Below, in pieces: positions 1-5,357 of a DNA stretch of 7,712 nucleotides; position 1 is the stretch's first letter, and each line of letters opens with the position of its first letter. Below the pieces are notes generated by a model, which saw only the letters and a list, made by a program, of their open reading frames with translations, was not told the origin of the DNA and did not search any database. The DNA is from Campylobacterales bacterium (lineage in GTDB: Bacteria; Campylobacterota; Campylobacteria; Campylobacterales; Arcobacteraceae). The position numbers and the translations under genes are program-made. The DNA is taken from assembly GCA_019752775.1 (NCBI GenBank), contig JAIELU010000014.1, positions 1 to 7,712 of the forward strand, written 5' to 3'.

Positions 1-211
1 TGTTTAATGCATGTCCAATATGAATATTTCCATTTGCATAAGGAGGTCCATCATGAAGTGTAAAAGATTCACAACCTACCCTATTTTTTTTCATCTTGTC
101 GTAAACTTTTTTTTCATCCCATTCTTTATATTTAATAGGTTCGTTGTTAGGAAGATTTCCTCTCATTGGGAAATCAGTTTTTGGAAGCAGTAAACTCTCT
201 TTATAATCCAT
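1..211 (-). CDS. ileS: Isoleucyl-tRNA synthetase, N-terminal part (cut by window edge)
   Basis: Cytoplasmic class I aminoacyl-tRNA synthetase that charges tRNA-Ile with isoleucine. Only the first 70 codons are present; the gene runs off the left edge on the minus strand. The start ATG is the complement of 209-211, preceded at good spacing by AAAGG (complement of about 219-223). The visible protein has the family-typical early DFPMRGNLPNNEP stretch (residues 13-25). It also has the HDGPPYANGNIHIGHALN signature (residues 53-70), which contains the class I HIGH motif at residues 64-67 that binds ATP. The HDGPPYANG wording separates it from leucyl and valyl synthetases. It is transcribed divergently from mqo. 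The identification is firm; nothing can be said about the C-terminal editing and anticodon domains. Confidence 0.96.
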   Translation of the reverse strand, partial: MDYKESLLLPKTDFPMRGNLPNNEPIKYKEWDEKKVYDKMKKNRVGCESFTLHDGPPYANGNIHIGHALN

Positions 212-261
212 TATCACACCTTTGATATTCAAAATATTTGTAGTTTTTTATTAAAGTATTG

Positions 262-267
262 ATTATA
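262..267 (-). promoter_or_regulatory. Candidate -10 element for ileS
   Basis: On the minus strand this reads TATAAT, about 50 bases before the ileS start codon, giving a predicted leader of roughly 45 bases. No recognisable -35 hexamer lies 17 bases upstream. That would be normal for the housekeeping sigma factor in Campylobacterota, where the -35 region is poorly conserved. In DNA this AT-rich a chance match is possible. Confidence 0.45.
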
Positions 268-411
268 TCTAATTTAGTTTAAAATAAATTTATGGATTTT
301 ACTTAAAATTAGAAGTAAAAAGATTAAAAAATAATACATTGTTACTAAAATCTATATTTAGATATATAATTAAAAGAAATATTTATTCTTTTATCTAAAA
401 TATAAATTTTA

Positions 412-417
412 TATGAT
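412..417 (+). promoter_or_regulatory. Candidate -10 element for mqo
   Basis: TATGAT lies 39 bases before the mqo start codon and predicts a leader of about 33 bases. An alternative TATAAT at 365-370 would give a leader of about 80 bases. Neither has a clear -35 partner, so the choice between them is uncertain. Confidence 0.35.
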
Positions 418-456
418 AGAATTTCCGAATATTTCACAAAAACATAGGAAAAATAA

Positions 457-1821
457 ATGAACGAAAAACACTATGAAGTAGTAATCGTAGGTGGAGGAAT
501 CTCTGGAGCTGCTCTATTTTATGAGTTAGCTGAATATTCAACTGCAACAAAAATCTGTTTGTTAGAAAAGTATGAAGATCTTGCAACTTTGAACTCTAAA
601 GGTACAAGTAACTCTCAAACTATTCATGTTGGTGATATTGAGACTAACTACACTTTATCAAAAGCAAAAGTTACAAAAAGAACTGCGAAAATGATTGAGA
701 AGTTCTGTTTAAAATATAATTTACAAGAAAAAATCATGTTTAAACACCAAAAAATGGCTTTAGGTGTTGGAGAGAAAGAAGTTGAATTCATTACAAAAAG
801 ATACAATGAATTTAAAGAAGTTTTTCCTTATTTAGAATTATGGGATAAAGAAACATTAAGAGTATTAGAGCCTAAGTTAGTTTATGCAGATAAAGCACAA
901 ACAATTGATAGACCTGAACCAATTATTGCAATGGGTGCAAAAGATCAATATACAACTGTTGATTTTGGAGCAATGACTAAGGAATTAGCAAAAGCTGGAC
1001 AAACTGCAGATACTTCAAAAACAACTGATATTTTCTTTAATTCAGAAGTTGAAGAGATTGAAAAAGTTGGAAATAAATATAAGTTAACAACTGTTAATGG
1101 AACTGTATATACAGCTGATTTTGTCGTTGTAAATGCTGGTGCTCACTCATTATACTTAGCTCATAAAATGGGATATGGGAAACATATGGGTTCTTTATCA
1201 ATGGCTGGTTCTTTTTATATTACTAATGGTGAATTTTTAAATGGTAAAGTTTATATGGTACAAAATGATAAATTACCATTTGCTGCACTTCATGGAGATC
1301 CTGATATTTTGGAAAATGGTAAAACAAGATTTGGACCAACTGCACTTGCTTTATTAGTACTGGAAAGATATAAAGGTGGTAAATCAATATTCCAATGTCT
1401 AAAAACTATGAATATTGATGGAAGTATCTTAAAAATCTTCTGGGATTTATTAAAAGATTCAGAAATCAGAAATTATGTATTTAAAAACTTCTTATTTGAA
1501 GTTCCAGGAATCAACAAAGGTTTATTTGTAAAAGATGCTAGAAAAATTGTTCCATCTTTAACTGTAGACGATTTAGAATATGCAAAAGGATTTGGTGGTG
1601 TTAGACCGCAAGTTCTAAATAAAACTGAGAAAAAATTAATGCTTGGTGAAGCATCTTTAAGTGAAGGGAAAGGAATTATATTTAATATGACTCCAAGTCC
1701 AGGAGCAACTTCTTGCTTAGGAAATGCAGAAAGAGATATTAAAGTTGTTTGTGACTATTTAAAATTAGAGTTTAATGAAGCTCAATTCTTAGCTGACTTT
1801 ACTGATCCAGAAATTGCATAA
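457..1821 (+). CDS. mqo: Malate:quinone oxidoreductase (FAD-dependent, short epsilon-type)
   Basis: Membrane-associated flavoenzyme that oxidises malate to oxaloacetate and passes electrons to the quinone pool, serving as the malate step of the TCA cycle in place of, or beside, NAD malate dehydrogenase. The N-terminus is a Rossmann FAD site: VVIVGGGISGAA with GxGxxG at G12/G14/G17, and an acidic residue (E37) ending the second strand to hold the FAD ribose. Other family-typical stretches are NSQTIHVGDIETNYT (52-66), LPFAALHGDPD (273-283), GFGGVRPQV (378-386) and the C-terminal MTPSPGATSCLGNA (411-424). At 454 residues it is shorter than the roughly 490-550 of enterobacterial Mqo but matches the length of the Helicobacter enzyme, which it resembles along its whole length as I recall that protein. 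There is no signal peptide or membrane helix, as expected for a peripheral protein. TAGGA at 445-449 supports the ATG. It appears monocistronic, with a hairpin after the stop. Confidence 0.9.
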   Translation: MNEKHYEVVIVGGGISGAALFYELAEYSTATKICLLEKYEDLATLNSKGTSNSQTIHVGDIETNYTLSKAKVTKRTAKMIEKFCLKYNLQEKIMFKHQKMALGVGEKEVEFITKRYNEFKEVFPYLELWDKETLRVLEPKLVYADKAQTIDRPEPIIAMGAKDQYTTVDFGAMTKELAKAGQTADTSKTTDIFFNSEVEEIEKVGNKYKLTTVNGTVYTADFVVVNAGAHSLYLAHKMGYGKHMGSLSMAGSFYITNGEFLNGKVYMVQNDKLPFAALHGDPDILENGKTRFGPTALALLVLERYKGGKSIFQCLKTMNIDGSILKIFWDLLKDSEIRNYVFKNFLFEVPGINKGLFVKDARKIVPSLTVDDLEYAKGFGGVRPQVLNKTEKKLMLGEASLSEGKGIIFNMTPSPGATSCLGNAERDIKVVCDYLKLEFNEAQFLADFTDPEIA

Positions 1822-1832
1822 AACTTACATTT

Positions 1833-1868
1833 ATATGTATAATAAGAGATAATTCTTATTATACATAT
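1833..1868 (+). terminator. Stem-loop after mqo
   Basis: A perfect 15-base inverted repeat (1833-1847 with 1854-1868) encloses a 6-base loop GATAAT and starts 11 bases after the mqo stop. The stem is almost all A-T with only two G-C pairs. The run after it (TTCTTCTCC) is pyrimidine-rich but not a clean T tract. It is probably a transcription terminator or an mRNA 3'-end stabiliser between mqo and pncC. Confidence 0.65.
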
Positions 1869-1890
1869 TTCTTCTCCTATTCTTTTATCA

Positions 1891-1896
1891 TATAAA
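1891..1896 (+). promoter_or_regulatory. Possible -10 element for pncC
   Basis: TATAAA sits 22 bases before the pncC start codon and would give a short leader of about 15 bases that still includes the AAGGA ribosome site at 1906-1910. The upstream hairpin makes a separate pncC promoter likely, but this particular hexamer is a weak call. Confidence 0.3.
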
Positions 1897-1918
1897 TTAA
1901 TTTAAAAGGATTTATTCA

Positions 1919-2425
1919 ATGTTTAATCACATTTTTAATGAAGATGATATGATAAAGCTTCAAACACTTCTAAGAGCAAACAATCAAACAATAACGGCAG
2001 CAGAATCATGTACAGGTGGTTTAGTAGCAAGTATGATTACAAAAATATCAGCTTCATCCGATATATTTAATGGAAGTATTATTACCTACTCTAACAAAAT
2101 AAAAAATCAAGAATTACATGTCAAAAATGAAACTTTAGAAAAATTTGGTGCAGTTAGTATTGAAGTTGTAGAGGAAATGTTAAATGGTGTATTAAATAAA
2201 TTCGATGCTAATTATGCTATAGCAATTTCTGGAATTGCAGGACCTAATGGTGGAACGAAAAATAAACCTGTAGGGACTGTTATAATTGGAATTAGTGATG
2301 AAAATAACCATAAAATAGTAAACATCTATAATTTCAAAGGATTAAGAGAAGATATTCAAATACAAGCAGCAAAAGTTGCATTGAAAGAAATTTATAAATT
2401 TATTAAAAATTCTCTTGACAAATAA
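1919..2425 (+). CDS. pncC: Nicotinamide-nucleotide amidase (stand-alone CinA C-terminal domain protein)
   Basis: Cytoplasmic enzyme of the CinA C-terminal/PncC family, which deamidates nicotinamide mononucleotide to nicotinate mononucleotide and so recycles the pyridine product of NAD-consuming reactions such as DNA ligation. The single domain fills the protein. Residues 27-36 carry the AAESCTGGLV signature with the family's conserved serine (S30). TYSNKIK (56-62) supplies the conserved Tyr and Lys (K62), and AISGIAGPNGGTKNKPVGTV (102-121) is the glycine-rich family hallmark. At 168 residues it matches stand-alone PncC. The N-terminal MoCF-like half found in full CinA proteins is absent, and the upstream hairpin and gap show it is not simply broken off. 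AAGGA at 1906-1910 supports the ATG; an internal Met at residue 11 is a less likely start. Its last codons contain the -35 box of the tRNA promoter. The amidase assignment rests on family membership. Confidence 0.87.
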   Translation: MFNHIFNEDDMIKLQTLLRANNQTITAAESCTGGLVASMITKISASSDIFNGSIITYSNKIKNQELHVKNETLEKFGAVSIEVVEEMLNGVLNKFDANYAIAISGIAGPNGGTKNKPVGTVIIGISDENNHKIVNIYNFKGLREDIQIQAAKVALKEIYKFIKNSLDK

Positions 2426-2443
2426 AAATATTTGCACTATAAT
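2415..2443 (+). promoter_or_regulatory. Consensus sigma70 promoter of the tRNA-Lys-Glu-Val operon
   Basis: TTGACA (2415-2420) and TATAAT (2438-2443) are separated by exactly 17 bases, a perfect match to the housekeeping consensus. The -35 box lies inside the final sense codons of pncC (Leu-Asp-Lys, then stop at 2423-2425). Predicted transcription starts near 2450, leaving a leader of about 34 bases before tRNA-Lys. A strong promoter fits a stable-RNA operon. Confidence 0.88.
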
Positions 2444-2483
2444 TCCAGTCCAATTTAAGTAGAACAACTTAAATTATCAATGT

Positions 2484-2559
2484 GACCCGTTAGCTCAGCC
2501 GGTAGAGCATCTCACTTTTAATGAGGGGGCCGATGGTTCGAATCCATCACGGGTCACCA
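2484..2559 (+). tRNA. tRNA-Lys (anticodon TTT)
   Basis: A 76-base cloverleaf. The acceptor stem GACCCGT pairs with ACGGGTC, followed by discriminator A and an encoded CCA at 2557-2559. The D arm is GCTC/GAGC. The anticodon stem TCTCA/TGAGG (one T-G pair) carries the loop CTTTTAA with anticodon TTT at 2517-2519. The T arm is GATGG-TTCGAAT-CCATC. It is the first gene of a three-tRNA operon and reads AAA/AAG codons, which are very common in this AT-rich genome. Confidence 0.97.
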
Positions 2560-2585
2560 TTTTATATTTATTCTGTTGCAATCTT

Positions 2586-2660
2586 GGCCCCTTCATCTAA
2601 CGGTTAGGATCTTGGATTTTCATTCCAATCACAGGGGTTCGAATCCCCTAGGGGTCACCA
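2586..2660 (+). tRNA. tRNA-Glu (anticodon TTC)
   Basis: A 75-base cloverleaf. The acceptor stem GGCCCCT pairs with AGGGGTC (one G-T wobble), then A and encoded CCA at 2658-2660. The anticodon stem TTGGA/TCCAA holds the loop TTTTCAT with anticodon TTC at 2619-2621. The T arm is AGGGG-TTCGAAT-CCCCT. It lies 26 bases after tRNA-Lys with no promoter or terminator between, so the two are probably co-transcribed. Tetrapyrrole synthesis in bacteria of this group also uses Glu-tRNA. Confidence 0.97.
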
Positions 2661-2678
2661 AGCCATTTGCAACAAAAC

Positions 2679-2754
2679 GGTCGATTAGCTCAGTTGGTAG
2701 AGCGCTACCCTTACAAGGTAGATGTCATAAGTTCGAGTCTTATATCGACCACCA
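2679..2754 (+). tRNA. tRNA-Val (anticodon TAC)
   Basis: A 76-base cloverleaf. The acceptor stem GGTCGAT pairs with ATCGACC, then A and encoded CCA at 2752-2754. The D arm is GCTC/GAGC. The anticodon stem CTACC/GGTAG holds the loop CTTACAA with anticodon TAC at 2712-2714. The T arm is ATAAG-TTCGAGT-CTTAT. It sits 18 bases after tRNA-Glu and is the last gene before the hairpin terminator. Confidence 0.97.
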
Positions 2755-2758
2755 CTTT

Positions 2759-2805
2759 TTTAAAAATCTCAAAATGCAGTAGCATTAGATTTTTAAAGAT
2801 TTTTT
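2759..2805 (+). terminator. Terminator of the tRNA-Lys-Glu-Val operon
   Basis: A long hairpin starts 4 bases after the CCA of tRNA-Val. The outer stem is TTTAAAAATCT (2759-2769) with AGATTTTTAAA (2787-2797), and the inner stem is AATGC (2773-2777) with GCATT (2782-2786). The tip is AGTA and there is a one-sided CAA bulge at 2770-2772. A six-T run follows at 2800-2805. This is a convincing intrinsic terminator. Confidence 0.82.
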
Positions 2806-2832
2806 GTGACTTCTATTTACTTCTCGTAAATA
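2804..2832 (+). promoter_or_regulatory. Candidate promoter of tRNA-Asp
   Basis: TTGTGA (2804-2809) and TAAATA (2827-2832) are spaced by 17 bases and predict a start near 2839, just before the mature 5' end at 2845. The first base pairs of the -35 overlap the T run of the preceding terminator. TAGTAT at 2831-2836 is an alternative -10 but leaves almost no leader. Confidence 0.5.
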
Positions 2833-2833
2833 G
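2813..2833. repeat. Perfect 8-base inverted repeat upstream of tRNA-Asp
   Basis: CTATTTAC (2813-2820) and GTAAATAG (2826-2833) flank the 5-base loop TTCTC. An outer pair, ACTTC (2809-2813) and GAAGT (2840-2844), adds a second layer, overlapping the inner arm by one base. The repeat covers the spacer and -10 of the candidate tRNA-Asp promoter. It may be an operator, a back-up terminator for readthrough, or chance. Confidence 0.6.
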
Positions 2834-2844
2834 TATTTTGAAGT

Positions 2845-2921
2845 GCGGTTGTAGTTTAGTTGGTTAGAATGCCTGCCTGTCACGCAGGAGGTCGAGGGTT
2901 CAAGTCCCTTCAACCGCGCCA
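2845..2921 (+). tRNA. tRNA-Asp (anticodon GTC)
   Basis: A 77-base cloverleaf. The acceptor stem GCGGTTG pairs with CAACCGC, then discriminator G and encoded CCA at 2919-2921. The anticodon stem CCTGC/GCAGG holds the loop CTGTCAC with anticodon GTC at 2879-2881. The G discriminator is the known aspartate identity element. It is separated from the other three tRNAs by a terminator and is probably its own transcription unit. No strong terminator follows; a T5 run (2923-2927) and a weak 6-base hairpin (2930-2935 with 2941-2946) are all that lies before the kinase gene. Confidence 0.97.
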
Positions 2922-2964
2922 CTTTTTATTAATCTATCAAAGATTATTCTCACAAAAATCCAGA

Positions 2965-2970
2965 TACAAT
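2965..2970 (+). promoter_or_regulatory. Candidate -10 element of the kinase-regulator operon
   Basis: TACAAT lies 31 bases before the kinase start codon and predicts a leader of about 19 bases containing the AAGGG ribosome site (2986-2990). No good -35 hexamer is seen. Readthrough from tRNA-Asp could also contribute, since no strong terminator separates them. Confidence 0.4.
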
Positions 2971-2995
2971 ATTACCTTAGATAAAAAGGGTTTTA

Positions 2996-4582
2996 ATGTT
3001 AAGAGCAAAAAGTTTATATCACCTTATAGTTTACAGTATTCTATTTATCATTGTTTTAGTTTCAACTTTTACTTTTATTATAATAAGTAATGCTCACGAG
3101 GAACTTCAAGAAAAAAACCATACTTTAAAAACTGATTACACAAATAATCAAAAAGAATTAATTAAAAACCATGTTAACTATATTATAAATTTTATTGATT
3201 ATTATAATGAAATTAATAAAAATAAGAAATCTGAAGCTATTATACAAAAAGAAGTTCTTGAAATAATTGAAAAATTAAGAGTTAATGAAAATCCAAATGA
3301 ATATATTTTTATTTATAATTTTAACGGTAATTTAGTTCAAGATGCAATAGCAAAAAAAGATAATATTGGACATAATTACTTAAATACACAAGATGTAAAA
3401 GGTAAAGAAGTTATAAAAGAATTAATAAATACCTCAAAAAGAAATTTAGGAGGATATGTAGAATATATTTGGTATAAACCAGAGATATCAAAACAAACTA
3501 CTAAAATTTCTTATGCACTTTCTTATAATAAATGGAATTGGACTATTGGAAAAGGTGTTTATTTAGATGAAATTGATAAGTTAATTAAAGAAAAAGAAGA
3601 AGATTATAATCAAAAAATCTCAAATTATACACTACAAATAACTTCACTTACAATTATGTTGGTATTATATTCTATATTTATTTACAAAAATGCAACTATT
3701 TTGATTGTAAATGATGTAAAAGAAATAGGTAAATATTTTAAAGAATCACAAAAGAATAACGACCCAATTAACCAAAATCGAATTATTTTCGGGGAATTTA
3801 AAGTAATTGCAAACTATGCAACAGACGCTATGAATAATATTAAACTAAAAACAAATATGCTTGAAGATTTAAATAAAAATCTAGAAGATAAAGTTAATGA
3901 AAAAACAAAAGAACTCACCAATCTTATAGAATCTCAGAAAAAATTTATTAAAAATTCAGTTCACGAAATAAATACTCCATTATCAATAATACAGACAAAT
4001 ATTGATTTACTTAAAATGAAAATACCCAATAATAAATATATTACAAATATTGAATCTGGCTCAAAAATAATTCAATATATTTATGACGATTTATCATATC
4101 TTGTAAAAAAAGATAGAGTTACTTATGAAAAAGAGTATTTAGATTTTTCAAAAATCTTAATTTCAAGAATAGAATTTTTTGATGAAATTGCAATCTCAAA
4201 CTCTTTAAATTTTATAAGTAACATTGAAGAAGATATATATATTAAATTTAATATTACAGAGCTTCAACGAGTAATAGATAATAATTTATCAAATGCTATA
4301 AAATACTCTTTTGCAAAATCTCCTATTTTTGTAAAATTAGACTATTTAAATGATGAAGAAATTGAATTTAGTGTTTCATCTAATTCAAAAAAAATAGAAT
4401 CTAAAAATAAGATATTTGACGATTTTTATAGGGAGAATAATGCAAGAGGTGGTTTTGGTCTAGGATTGAAAATAGTGAAAGATATTTGTGATAAAAATTT
4501 AGTTATAATCAATCTTGATTCAAATGCAAAAGAGACAAAATTTACTTATAGGTTTAAAATAAATGAAAATACTACTACTTGA
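2996..4582 (+). CDS. Cache-domain membrane sensor histidine kinase
   Basis: Inner-membrane sensor kinase of a two-component system, expected to sense a small extracytoplasmic ligand and pass phosphate to the overlapping regulator. Domains in order: TM1 (about 8-31); an extracytoplasmic single-Cache (sCache_2-like) domain (about 35-210), with EYIFIYNFNGNLV and the closing KWNWTIGKGVYLDEID (179-194) as hallmarks; TM2 (about 213-238); and a short linker and coiled coil (about 285-315). HisKA follows with phospho-acceptor H323 in KNSVHEINTPLSII. The ATPase domain has N-box VIDNNLSNAIKYS (427-439) and G2 GGFGLGLKIV (485-494). The G1 box is degenerate: SVSSNSKKI (459-467) lacks the usual Asp and Gly residues. 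The start is set by AAGGG five bases before the ATG. The last 20 bases overlap the regulator gene. The ligand is unknown; a short carboxylate is inferred from the transporter next door. Confidence 0.9.
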   Translation: MLRAKSLYHLIVYSILFIIVLVSTFTFIIISNAHEELQEKNHTLKTDYTNNQKELIKNHVNYIINFIDYYNEINKNKKSEAIIQKEVLEIIEKLRVNENPNEYIFIYNFNGNLVQDAIAKKDNIGHNYLNTQDVKGKEVIKELINTSKRNLGGYVEYIWYKPEISKQTTKISYALSYNKWNWTIGKGVYLDEIDKLIKEKEEDYNQKISNYTLQITSLTIMLVLYSIFIYKNATILIVNDVKEIGKYFKESQKNNDPINQNRIIFGEFKVIANYATDAMNNIKLKTNMLEDLNKNLEDKVNEKTKELTNLIESQKKFIKNSVHEINTPLSIIQTNIDLLKMKIPNNKYITNIESGSKIIQYIYDDLSYLVKKDRVTYEKEYLDFSKILISRIEFFDEIAISNSLNFISNIEEDIYIKFNITELQRVIDNNLSNAIKYSFAKSPIFVKLDYLNDEEIEFSVSSNSKKIESKNKIFDDFYRENNARGGFGLGLKIVKDICDKNLVIINLDSNAKETKFTYRFKINENTTT

Positions 4583-5225
4583 AGATGAGTTAATGCTTAA
4601 CAATGCCATTAGTGAATATTTAAAAAATATAGGTCATATGGTTGAGAGTTTTAGCGATGGACAAGAAGTTTTAGACAATATAAATAATAACTATGATTTA
4701 TTGATACTTGATATAAATGTTCCTACAAAAGATGGTTTTGAGATTTTAAGTGAGTTAAATAATAAAAAAATTTATATTCCAACTATATTTATTTCTGCAT
4801 TAATTGATATAGAAGATATTAGTAAAGCCTATAGTCTTGGATGTAGAGAATATATCAAAAAACCTTTTCATTTAGGTGAATTAGGTATAAAAATAAATCA
4901 AATTTTAAAAAAAGAACAAAATAATACCACTCATATTAAATTCTCTGAAAACTATTCATATTCAAAAGATAAACAAACTTTATATTTTAATGGTGAACCG
5001 CAAAATCTAACTAAAAAACAATTAGAAATTATTCATATTCTCGCACTAAATATAAATATGATTGTGGATTTTGAAAGATTTAGAATTGATATTTGGGATG
5101 GAGAGGATATTGATAATCCTACTATTAGAGCAGAAATATCAAGATTAAAAAAAGCATTAAAAGAAGATTTTATCAAAAATATCAGAGGGCTTGGATATAA
5201 AATAGACAGATATTACTCTGCTTAA
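4563..5225 (+). CDS. OmpR/PhoB-family response regulator
   Basis: Cytoplasmic DNA-binding partner of the preceding kinase. The receiver domain (about 1-117) has the acidic pair E7/D8, phospho-acceptor D50 in LLILDINVP, switch residue S78 in PTIFISA and the conserved K100 before P101, so all key residues are present. A linker leads to a winged-helix domain (about 128-217). It contains NLTKKQLEIIHILA (148-161), a putative recognition helix around NPTIRAEISRLKKAL (185-199) and the usual C-terminal hairpin IRGLGYKID (207-215). At 220 residues it is of standard length. The ATG lies inside the kinase gene (20-base overlap, different frame), behind a weak TAGG at 4549-4552, which suggests translational coupling. 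The likely target is the transporter promoter 76 bases past its stop, where OmpR-style tandem repeats are found. Target and signal are inferred. Confidence 0.93.
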   Translation: MKILLLEDELMLNNAISEYLKNIGHMVESFSDGQEVLDNINNNYDLLILDINVPTKDGFEILSELNNKKIYIPTIFISALIDIEDISKAYSLGCREYIKKPFHLGELGIKINQILKKEQNNTTHIKFSENYSYSKDKQTLYFNGEPQNLTKKQLEIIHILALNINMIVDFERFRIDIWDGEDIDNPTIRAEISRLKKALKEDFIKNIRGLGYKIDRYYSA

Positions 5226-5273
5226 ACTTCATAAAAAATAGCCATATTAAAGAAACCTTCAAAAAAAGCCAAA

Positions 5274-5290
5274 TGCTACCCTTTTGCTAC
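5274..5290 (+). promoter_or_regulatory. Tandem TGCTAC direct repeat, candidate response-regulator site
   Basis: TGCTAC occurs at 5274-5279 and again at 5285-5290, an 11-base period that puts both copies on the same face of the helix. The second copy ends exactly 10 bases before the TATAAT at 5301. This spacing matches PhoB-type boxes, where tandem half-sites replace the -35 element. The neighbouring OmpR-family regulator is the natural candidate to bind it. Binding is inferred from geometry. Confidence 0.6.
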
Positions 5291-5300
5291 ATACCTCTAC

Positions 5301-5306
5301 TATAAT
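5301..5306 (+). promoter_or_regulatory. -10 element of the DUF4212-symporter operon
   Basis: A perfect TATAAT lies 52 bases before the DUF4212 start, giving a predicted transcription start near 5313 and a leader of about 45 bases with a strong AAGGAG ribosome site (5346-5351). The sequence 17 bases upstream (ACCCTT, 5278-5283) is not a -35 match, which is consistent with activator dependence. No terminator is visible between the regulator stop and here, so some readthrough from the kinase-regulator operon is possible. Confidence 0.65.
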
Positions 5307-5357
5307 TCATTCTTAAATTGTCTTTCAATTCCGTTTTAAATTTATAAGGAGAGTAAA

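Larger units (their letters stand above)
212..456. other. Divergent AT-rich intergenic region between ileS and mqo
   Basis: This 245-base spacer separates two outward-facing genes and should hold both promoters. It contains no convincing ORF or RNA gene. Visible structure includes an 8-base inverted repeat (TTTTACTT 297-304, AAGTAAAA 313-320) and a 5-base one (ATCTA 350-354, TAGAT 359-363). Candidate -10 hexamers are TATAAT (minus strand, 262-267), TATAAT (365-370) and TATGAT (412-417). The inverted repeats could be operators, but AT-rich sequence produces such repeats readily. Confidence 0.6.

Noticed and set aside
11..193. 60-residue open frame on the plus strand
   Set aside because: It lies antisense to the ileS start, which is certain from its HIGH signature; the peptide resembles nothing and has no good ribosome site.
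1919..2425. pncC as a truncated cinA pseudogene
   Set aside because: The gene has its own ribosome site, full family length for the stand-alone amidase domain and all signature residues.
2576..2867. Two overlapping small open frames (2576-2782 and 2667-2867)
   Set aside because: Both run through tRNA-Glu and tRNA-Val; the peptides are translated tRNA sequence (for example the RLAQLVER-type string typical of mis-called tRNA ORFs).
2484..2921. tRNA cluster as an integration site of a mobile element
   Set aside because: No integrase gene, no duplicated tRNA 3' end and no change of base composition is visible in the flanks.
2930..2946. Hairpin after tRNA-Asp as a terminator
   Set aside because: The stem is only six A-T-rich pairs and no T run follows it, so it is not strong enough to call.
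2860..3090. 76-residue open frame starting inside tRNA-Asp
   Set aside because: It begins in the tRNA and ends out of frame within the kinase gene; its AGGRGFKSLQPR-type string is translated tRNA.
4563..4582. Possible frameshift joining the kinase and regulator into one hybrid protein
   Set aside because: Both genes are complete with proper start, stop and domain boundaries; a 20-base overlap is ordinary translational coupling.
5239..5271. AGCCA repeated at 5240-5244 and 5267-5271 as a further regulator half-site
   Set aside because: Five bases only, a 27-base period that does not match whole helical turns well, and no similarity to the TGCTAC units.
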